In this document: positions 8,301-12,479 of the stretch, one piece after another | How the letters are laid out: every line of letters begins with the position of its first letter | Numbering within the stretch: position 1 is the stretch's first letter | NCBI GenBank assembly: GCA_937858235.1 | Contig: CALLZZ010000065.1 | Span: 1 to 12,479 of the forward strand | DNA: 12,479 nt | Direction: 5' to 3' | Source of the DNA: an uncultured Clostridia bacterium | Lineage (GTDB): Bacteria > Bacillota > Clostridia > Oscillospirales > Oscillospiraceae | Notes under the pieces: model-generated | Seen by the model: only the letters and a program-made list of their open reading frames with translations | What the model was told of the DNA's origin: nothing | The model's database searches: none | Position numbers and translations under genes: made by a program

Positions 8301-10219
8301 AAAATATCAACGTACTTAGTTGCTCTACCACTTTTGAAATGGGCGTCGATGTGGGTTCTCTTGAGACGGTCTTTATGCGAAACATGCCACCTACCCCGGC
8401 TAACTATGCTCAGCGTGCTGGGCGTGCAGGTAGAAGCAAAAAAGCTGCGGCTTATGCGCTTACATTTTGCCCCAATAGCTCCCATGATTTGAACTTTTTT
8501 AAGAACCCTGTGGCGATGATCAAAGGTACCATCATACCGCCAGCATTAAATATTAATAATGAAAAGATTGTTCTAAGACACATTTTCGCTTCTGCTTTTT
8601 CGTTTTTTTGGAAGCGTTATCCAGGGTTGTACAAAAAGAACATCGGCGACTTTGTTGATGAAAATGGTATTGAAGAATTCAAAAAATATATTACATCTCA
8701 GCCTTCTGCACTGAAAGAGTACCTTGAACATGTTATCAGCCCAGAACTCCAGATATTCTATGGAATCAATAAGTTTGAATGGGTGGGGCGTATGTTCTCA
8801 GATGATCCGGATGCGCCTGGCGTATTCGACATTGCTGTCCGCAAGTATAGCGCAGATCTTGCAGAACTGGAAAAAGCGATGGGAAACACCAGCAGGCAGC
8901 AACAATGTGCTGTAGCGGGAACAACAGAATATCAAAATTTATGTTGGACGATTCAGTCTATTGGATACTCCATAAACACCTTGAAAAGGCAGCAACTCAT
9001 TGAGTTCTTGTCACGAAATAATCTCATCCCCAAATATGGTTTCCCGGTAGATACAGTGGAGTTGAAAAGCCTAAACGGCGGAAAATTCTATGATAAACTT
9101 CGCCTGGATCGGGATCTGTCTGCCGCAATTTCTGAATATGCACCCGAATCTGAGGTAGTTGCCGATGGGAAACTTATTCGTAGCAGATATGTCCGTGTCC
9201 TTAATGGGTATGCATGGCCAGAATACAACTATTCGCAATGCAAACATTGTCAGACACTTAACCGAACTCTGTGGACAGAATCTTTGCCCAAGCGGTGTCG
9301 CTCCTGTGGTCATGATTTACCAAATTTCAGCCGTAAATATATTATTCCAAAGTTTGGTTTTGTAGTTGAAAACGGTGAGCCTATAGAAGTCGGCACATCC
9401 AAACCGGAACGCACATACAAAGGAGCTATTTCGTATATTGGTGACGGGACAAAAATTGAATCTCATACTTACCAGATTTGTGGGAAAAAGGTTATCATTG
9501 GATCCAGTAAAATGGACGAACTTGCAGTTCTGAATACATCCAACTTTTATATTTGCAAAACATGTGGCTATGGTAAGCTGTATGATGATAGCAATGATAT
9601 GGTTAGGCAGTTTATTCACGAAAAACCAGATGGATATAAATGTCCAAATGATAAGATACAGCCTTACGCGCTTGGCCATGAGTTTCAGACGGATGTTGTT
9701 CTCTTGAAGTTCGTATCTGAAAACATTACCGATATCAATATAGCTTGGACCGTTCTCTATGCTCTTTTGGAGGGACTAAGCAAGTTTCTTGCAGTTGACC
9801 GCAACGAGTTGGCGGGATGTTTGCATTGGTACCGAAATGATGAGGAGGGCGGTTCAGGTAATTTCGGATTTGTCCTTTTTGATAACACTCCAGGTGGTGC
9901 GGGATATGTCCGACAGTTGAAGGATATTTCAACATTTATTGGCATGATGCAAGAAGGCAACCGCATTGTGACAAGCTGCACTTGCGGTGGAGAAGAGGCT
10001 AACACGGCTTGCTATGGTTGTTTGTGTAACTACTATAATCAAAAGCAGCATGATATTCTTCAGCGACGTTTTGCTATTAATTTCTTCCGCTCTACATTAA
10101 GTGGGCAAAAACATTGGAGTGGCGTACGACTGGCTAACGATGATGTTTCAAGTGAAGATGCTCTAAAAGATAAGCTTGCGGTGTTTAATAATGAACAAAA
10201 ACAGTTGGCGATGACATAG
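5381..10219 (+). CDS. druE: Large superfamily-2 DExH helicase with DUF1998-type C-terminus, DruE-like
   Basis: The ATG at 5381 follows AGGAGGG (5367-5373) and overlaps the upstream stop. N-terminal helicase motifs in order: a Q-motif-like YKHQ near residue 92, Walker A TGTGSGKT at 109-116, DEAH at 252-255 and TSATL at 286-290. The second RecA lobe has EMGVDVGSLE (986-995) and QRAGRAGR (1011-1018). Cysteine pairs suggest several zinc sites: C486/C489, C546/C549, C563, C586-C589, C901/C904 with C915/C920, C1287/C1290 with C1306/C1309, and C1392/C1395 with C1421. A final C-x-C-x8-C-x2-C-x-C cluster at 1533-1549, just after the NTPGGAGY motif, is typical of DUF1998 (MrfA/YprA, DrmB, DruE). It should be an ATP-driven translocase on nucleic acid. 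At 1612 residues with the DUF1998 part fused, it fits DruE better than the split DISARM DrmA/DrmB pair, though it is shorter than the longest DruE proteins. No motif is lost, so it is probably functional. Confidence 0.92.
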   Translation: MLFRPAESSKKVVDFYRDYLLTTFKTNKDYYNKQLADQLSENGVISNGPFISMSDSFAKDKSIRTLVEEGYLCKSIIALEQLKTDRGLYKHQVEAICKVGIGNNMIITTGTGSGKTECFLIPVINQLMQEKEAGTLGPGVRTLLIYPMNALVNDQIRRLREIFVDYEDADITFGKFTGETEEKYDTARNAFVEREGVEPRKNELICRKQMRDTPPNILITNYAMLEYMLLRPGDNIFFSEQYANKWRFIVLDEAHTYGGAKGIEVSTLLKRVEAMLNRNDIQFILTSATLGNRKDNAKIVNFAQSLCNAKFGADSIVRSYTVSPGIPANIARLDFLIYRTLAKQIRNNYPVGKTLQWLKEHDIPIETDRSLETSLEKTLYAMIQHDGFYYDVRRELLNKTLPLNTIAKKLNVQVDDFTDFIAVASNAQLNNDKIFEARYHMFIRGMEGVFVTLEPSNKLFVKKMETYRENVYEEDSEYKVFEISFCHNCGALFIVGQTVDGQLTQKSKFSDDYEPEVYLLDGAVEDSDNVDSGGENLQDDKKYIVCSKCGTIARASALVSMPCGHKKKYYNQLIKVKERGDYLHSCPCCHVTNTQRSIVRPYFLGNEAATAVIATALYDVLPDTKITKKIEVLQDDFFGSGTTEKEVTETEPLTKQFLAFSDNRQAAAFFATYLETTYRESLIKRLMTQVCIDHCDVMKNGIQLEVFVSYLEDILTKYEIGDEEGRHTMAWVSTIKEMVNYKAKNSLQNKGVLYFDVSVNISQNAFPNPKLPISSDTVVALFKTMAQYFMRDAAISLPIVLSKKDLESLTYGSVLPGYLKDYTTRKDVRSWLPKAGKKNKRTKAIAKMFPDKDLDYSISLLSSLWSQLDNQKIIVYDSSKNKYFLNTKAILVRAVEKLYICDECKTITPYNLDICVATNCQGKLRQYDYKTARKGDHYYQLYTNLSIDNLVAREHTAQLGSEKAYEYQNDFKKENINVLSCSTTFEMGVDVGSLETVFMRNMPPTPANYAQRAGRAGRSKKAAAYALTFCPNSSHDLNFFKNPVAMIKGTIIPPALNINNEKIVLRHIFASAFSFFWKRYPGLYKKNIGDFVDENGIEEFKKYITSQPSALKEYLEHVISPELQIFYGINKFEWVGRMFSDDPDAPGVFDIAVRKYSADLAELEKAMGNTSRQQQCAVAGTTEYQNLCWTIQSIGYSINTLKRQQLIEFLSRNNLIPKYGFPVDTVELKSLNGGKFYDKLRLDRDLSAAISEYAPESEVVADGKLIRSRYVRVLNGYAWPEYNYSQCKHCQTLNRTLWTESLPKRCRSCGHDLPNFSRKYIIPKFGFVVENGEPIEVGTSKPERTYKGAISYIGDGTKIESHTYQICGKKVIIGSSKMDELAVLNTSNFYICKTCGYGKLYDDSNDMVRQFIHEKPDGYKCPNDKIQPYALGHEFQTDVVLLKFVSENITDINIAWTVLYALLEGLSKFLAVDRNELAGCLHWYRNDEEGGSGNFGFVLFDNTPGGAGYVRQLKDISTFIGMMQEGNRIVTSCTCGGEEANTACYGCLCNYYNQKQHDILQRRFAINFFRSTLSGQKHWSGVRLANDDVSSEDALKDKLAVFNNEQKQLAMT

Positions 10220-10436
10220 CCTTTTAGCAACCCTTTGGATGCATAAAAAAAGGAGTAGGTCGGTCAATCTTTGCATAATGGTACTGATACATCATTCTAT
10301 GGGACTCATGAAGCACAATGGTTAGGACAGGCACTACATTAAAAGCGCAGATCAATAAGCCGGAGTGAAACAAGTGGGAAGTAATGAACAGTTTAGTATT
10401 GGATTTGTAACAAGAAGTTCTAAAATCAGATTGTGA
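10220..10436. other. Intergenic stretch after the helicase, degraded
   Basis: No intact gene is visible. A stop-free stretch at 10259-10342 would encode a short fragment containing NGTDTSFYGTHEAQWLGQAL, which looks protein-like but has no well-placed start and no family I can name. An AAAAAAAGGAG tract at about 10245-10255 resembles a ribosome site, but no start follows at a proper distance. No convincing terminator follows the helicase stop directly; the first good one is the hairpin at 10598. Confidence 0.4.
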
Positions 10437-10496
10437 TGCTCTGGGATGCTCGTGAAGTCATGGGATCAGTTATGGGATCAGTTGCTGAGTAAATAA
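10437..10496 (+). pseudogene. Second lysin C-terminal remnant
   Basis: The frame is open from 10437 and reads SGMLVKSWDQLWDQLLSK before the TAA at 10494-10496. It parallels IMGVKTWDELLSK of the left remnant at 1955-2123, with an inserted WDQL repeat. A stop (TGA at 10434-10436) precedes it in frame, and upstream bases suggest more decayed domain in other frames. It is read as the tail of a PG_binding_1 lysin gene, decayed further than the left copy. Confidence 0.6.
10461..10484 (+). repeat. 12-base tandem duplication in the lysin tail
   Basis: TGGGATCAGTTA (10461-10472) is followed directly by TGGGATCAGTTG (10473-10484), matching at 11 of 12 bases. It duplicates the codons W-D-Q-L and keeps frame. 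The left lysin remnant has a single W-D-E-L, so the duplication arose in the right copy or its ancestor. Confidence 0.8.
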
Positions 10497-10632
10497 GTTA
10501 TTAAGTAATTAACGGAAATGAGTTGGTGCTTAATTTGTGGATTTCCGATGATTTTGTCAACCTGAAACATGGCAAAAGTAAATACGGCATAAAAACGGCT
10601 GGGAGCGTATGGTTGATACGCTCCCAGCTTTC
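10473..10632 (+). repeat. Right copy of lysin-tail / 43-bp core / hairpin block
   Basis: This is the direct counterpart of the block at 2100-2263. The 43-bp core lies at 10521-10563 and differs from the left core at two bases (C to T and A to G), then GCAAAAGTAAATA and the hairpin follow. The spacing between W-D-(E/Q)-L-L-S-K-stop and the core differs by small indels, so the copies are old or come from different relatives rather than from a fresh duplication. Confidence 0.85.
10598..10632 (+). terminator. Strong hairpin terminator
   Basis: A perfect 13-bp stem pairs GCTGGGAGCGTAT (10598-10610) with ATACGCTCCCAGC (10616-10628) around a GGTTG loop. Only three T's follow at once, with a longer T-run from 10640. 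It would end any transcript from the helicase operon before the next operon starts. Confidence 0.75.
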
Positions 10633-10633
10633 A

Positions 10634-10663
10634 TTGACATTTTTTTATATTGTGTCACACTAT
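10634..10663 (+). promoter_or_regulatory. Candidate promoter for the right-hand operon
   Basis: A perfect TTGACA lies at 10634-10639. The best-spaced -10 is a poor CACTAT at 10658-10663 (18-base spacer); TATCAC at 10661-10666 is closer to consensus at first sight but 21 bases away. The position just after the terminator and about 45 bases before the micro-ORF is right, but the weak -10 means it may need an activator or be misassigned. Confidence 0.4.
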
Positions 10664-10706
10664 CACTGTAAAAATAATGAAATTCATTGTTAGTCGGAGG
10701 TGTTAT

Positions 10707-10826
10707 ATGCATATATCTCCGTTTGGAAACATCAAACCAGACTGGAAACAGTATCGTATATATCACGCTAGAGCATTTCAGGTTGACACAATAACCACAG
10801 TTGTTGGAAGGGGACTAATACTATGA
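10707..10826 (+). CDS. 39-residue small protein, coupled to the downstream gene
   Basis: The ATG at 10707 is preceded by GGAGG (10696-10700) at six bases, the best ribosome site in this part of the window. The frame runs 39 codons to a TGA (10824-10826) that overlaps the next gene's ATG in an ATGA arrangement. The peptide begins MHISPFGNIKPDWKQYR and continues with IYHARAFQVDTITTVV; it is neutral to basic and not hydrophobic enough to be a membrane peptide. I recognise no family. It could be a small partner or antitoxin-like protein of the helical protein downstream, or a leader ORF whose translation controls it. The ribosome site and precise overlap are visible; the role is unknown. Confidence 0.65.
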   Translation: MHISPFGNIKPDWKQYRIYHARAFQVDTITTVVGRGLIL

Positions 10827-11977
10827 ATGAGCTTGAAGCCAGAAGATCTATGGCTATGAAGGTTATGGATGTTGAATATTTACCTGCTATATCGCAAGAG
10901 GCTCTTGAGATAACAAATTGCAAAAAGTACCCTCTTGCAAAATTATTGACCTTGGGCGTTGCCTTTGAACCACTGGTTTCATCGATTCAACACTTTGTCA
11001 ATGGAGGTGCTAGAACGAGCGGTTTATACTATGTAAATACAAAAGGGCTCCAAATGGCGCAGTTTAAGAATGGTTCTGGCTTTTTAGGCTCCTTAATGAC
11101 CGAAGCTGGAACTGTCGGTGGCGGACAGGCAGTAATGACTCCTCTTGCTTGCAATCCAACTATGCTGTTCATGGCAGCCGCCCTTATGACCATGGAGAAA
11201 AAACTCGATGCCATTCAGGCACTACAACAGGATATTATGGACTTTCTAAAGGCCAAGGAAAAAGCCAAAGTCCGCGGCGATATCAATGTGCTCATGGATA
11301 TTTTAAACAACTATAAATTCAATTGGGACAACGAAAAGTATAAGACAAATAAGCACATCCTCGTCCAGGATATACGAAAAGAGGCCGAGCAGAGTCTGCT
11401 ACTGTGCTGTGACCAAATCCAACGGCAATATTTAAAAAAAGAGTTTATTCACAGAGATGAAGACGTAATGGCGGAGATTCAGAAATTGCAGAACGAATTC
11501 CAGAATTATAAGCAGGCTCTTTACCTGTACTCTTTTTCCTCGTTTTTGGAAGTTATGCTGTTGGAGAACTTCAATTCACACTATTTAGACAGCGTATCCC
11601 AGGGAATGGAGAAATACGCATCCCATTATCGGGAGCTCTATACCGCCTGCTACAATCAACTCGAAGAACTTTCAAAGTCCTCCGTACAGTCCTTCCTGGC
11701 CAATGGACTGGCAGGCTTGAGTAAGGGGGTAGGAGGACTCATCGCTCAAATTCCCGTCGTGAGCGACGATCCCGTTGACGAAGCACTGGTTTCTCTGGGC
11801 AGTGGACTGGACCGGGTAACCGCTCAAAAAACGAAAAAGGCGCTGGAACAGTTTGCGGAAAGTGCTGAGAACTGTTCGGCTCCATTTATCGAGAACATCA
11901 ATGAGGTGAATAGAATATACAATCAACCGACCGAAGTCTTATTTGATGCAGAAAACGTTTATTTTCTGACAGCCTAA
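10823..11977 (+). CDS. 384-residue helical protein with two hydrophobic stretches, unknown family
   Basis: The ATG at 10823 overlaps the stop of the 39-codon ORF and has its own AGGGG (10809-10813) nine bases upstream. There is no signal peptide. The N-terminal 100 residues include a Gly-rich segment (GSGFLGSLMTEAGTVGGG). A hydrophobic helix at about 112-124 (PTMLFMAAALMTM) runs into a charged helix EKKLDAIQALQQDI. A long amphipathic, probably coiled-coil region follows (about 213-260). A second, Gly-rich hydrophobic stretch begins at F291 (FLANGLAGLSKGVGGLIAQI), then a charged helical tail. Long helices around buried hydrophobic hairpins recall alpha-helical pore-forming or membrane-disrupting proteins, but I see no diagnostic motif, so this is only a hypothesis. 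The next real gene is a nuclease-like protein in the same orientation, 84 bases on, suggesting one operon. Confidence 0.85.
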   Translation: MNELEARRSMAMKVMDVEYLPAISQEALEITNCKKYPLAKLLTLGVAFEPLVSSIQHFVNGGARTSGLYYVNTKGLQMAQFKNGSGFLGSLMTEAGTVGGGQAVMTPLACNPTMLFMAAALMTMEKKLDAIQALQQDIMDFLKAKEKAKVRGDINVLMDILNNYKFNWDNEKYKTNKHILVQDIRKEAEQSLLLCCDQIQRQYLKKEFIHRDEDVMAEIQKLQNEFQNYKQALYLYSFSSFLEVMLLENFNSHYLDSVSQGMEKYASHYRELYTACYNQLEELSKSSVQSFLANGLAGLSKGVGGLIAQIPVVSDDPVDEALVSLGSGLDRVTAQKTKKALEQFAESAENCSAPFIENINEVNRIYNQPTEVLFDAENVYFLTA

Positions 11978-12045
11978 TGCTTACTCGAAGAGCAGCAAAA
12001 AAAGCACTTGAGAAGTGGCACACGTGTAATTATTTAGGAGCATGA
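11977..12045 (+). CDS. Possible 22-residue ORF bridging two genes
   Basis: The ATG at 11977 overlaps the previous stop by one base (TAATG) and the frame runs 22 codons (MLTRRAAKKALEKWHTCNYL and two more residues) to the TGA at 12043-12045. That TGA overlaps another ATG at 12042, whose seven-codon frame in turn ends across the nuclease start at 12062. No independent ribosome site precedes it, so it would rely on coupling from the 384-residue gene. The peptide is basic. It may be a genuine small protein, a translational relay, or chance. Confidence 0.3.
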   Translation: MLTRRAAKKALEKWHTCNYLGA

Positions 12046-12061
12046 AGAAGGCGGTGAGCAC

Positions 12062-12479
12062 ATGATAGCAGAATTATATGGAAAAATCAGCGGCATGGGC
12101 AGCAATCTGACCGACCGGCTGGAAGACGACCTGACTGGCAATGTCTTTGGTACCTTGCGATATCTTCCGTTTCATGAAGGGGTAGGTAGGATTCTTGCCA
12201 CAGCGCGGATAGCGGAACTTTCCACATTGCTGAGAAAGAATAGGCTTTCTTATTGGGCTGATCGAATCTCTTTTTGGCCATATCACAAGGAAGGAGAGCT
12301 GGATGTTCTGATTGAACTTGACGACTCAGTCATTGGGATCGAAGTGAAATATTGCTCTGGCTTGTCATCCGATGACGAGGTGGACAACTCTGAAACCGGG
12401 AAGGAGTTTGAATACAGTGTCAACCAACTGGCAAGGGAATCAAGAATTGTAAAAGAAAAATCCGGCAGAAAAAAATCCT
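12062..12479 (+). CDS. PD-(D/E)XK nuclease-family protein, 3'-truncated by the window edge
   Basis: The ATG at 12062 follows an AAGGCGG ribosome site (12048-12054) and the frame is open through the last base, giving 139 visible codons. Residues 77-96 hold the nuclease core signature, EGELDVLIEL followed by IGIEVKY: D81 and E94-x-K96 match the D...(E/D)xK metal-binding motif. The N-terminal MSNLTDRLEDDL-like region (residues 12-23, with G before S) and GTLRYLPF are, as I recall, conserved in a family of uncharacterised PD-(D/E)XK proteins from Firmicutes. The line at 12181-12240 is 50% GC, richer than the left of the window. Its substrate is unknown; restriction or nuclease effector roles are plausible given the neighbours. 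The rest of the protein lies outside the window. Confidence 0.8.
   Translation, partial: MIAELYGKISGMGSNLTDRLEDDLTGNVFGTLRYLPFHEGVGRILATARIAELSTLLRKNRLSYWADRISFWPYHKEGELDVLIELDDSVIGIEVKYCSGLSSDDEVDNSETGKEFEYSVNQLARESRIVKEKSGRKKS

Noticed and set aside
7958..8485. 175-codon open frame on the - strand inside the helicase
   Set aside because: It is antisense to the RecA-2 lobe that carries the conserved helicase motifs, its translation shows no domain, and it has no promoter or ribosome site. It is a shadow frame.
2577..10219. DISARM (DrmA/DrmB) as the identity of the helicase operon
   Set aside because: DISARM has a separate DUF1998 protein and usually a phospholipase D-like DrmC and a methyltransferase. 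Here the DUF1998-type part is fused to the helicase, and no methylase or PLD motif is present in the window.
10277..10324. 15-codon ORF starting at the ATG near 10278
   Set aside because: The ribosome-like AAAGGAG tract is more than 20 bases upstream, the peptide is very short and there is no overlap with a gene.
2100..10632. Flanking blocks as fresh target-site duplications or terminal repeats of a transposon
   Set aside because: They are direct, diverged, about 157 bp, contain coding remnant plus terminator, and no transposase or integrase gene lies between them.
2100..10632. The two blocks as a CRISPR array
   Set aside because: Only two copies exist, about 8 kb apart, with genes between and no regular spacers.

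Overview
All convincing genes read on the + strand. The window looks like accessory (defence-island) DNA from a low-GC Gram-positive bacterium, most likely a gut Clostridia / Lachnospiraceae-type genome. That placement is inferred from strong AGGAGG-type ribosome sites, AT-rich coding, TTGACA-type promoters and decayed phage-lysin pieces with peptidoglycan-binding motifs; no taxonomic marker gene is present.

Layout. (1) 1-1590: the 3' part of a very AT-rich gene of unknown family, open to the left edge. (2) 1591-2576: about 1 kb without an intact gene. It holds a shattered peptidoglycan-binding (lysin C-terminal) fragment, a terminator hairpin, and a candidate inverted repeat and promoter for the next operon. 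(3) 2577-10219: a two-gene operon, a 934-residue protein of unknown fold overlapping by one base (TAATG) a 1612-residue superfamily-2 helicase with several cysteine clusters and a C-terminal DUF1998-type Cys cluster. This layout is most like the two-gene Druantia type III anti-phage system (DruH + DruE) or a close relative. (4) 10220-10706: a second decayed lysin tail, the same 43-bp core sequence and a second terminator hairpin. (5) 10707-12479: a second operon: a 39-codon micro-ORF translationally coupled (ATGA overlap) to a 384-residue helical protein with two hydrophobic stretches, then a tiny overlapping ORF, then the start of a PD-(D/E)XK nuclease-type protein cut by the right edge.

The helicase operon lies between two diverged direct copies of the same roughly 157-bp block (lysin C-terminus, conserved 43-bp core, hairpin terminator). 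This suggests modules were loaded one after another behind copies of a phage lysin tail, or moved by recombination between them. Base composition differs between modules (very AT-rich on the left, near 50% GC in sampled lines on the right), which fits separate origins.

The best candidates for something undescribed are the small protein / helical hydrophobic protein / nuclease operon at the right, the unrecognised gene at the left edge, and the repeated lysin-tail block as a possible recombination or insertion boundary for defence cassettes.
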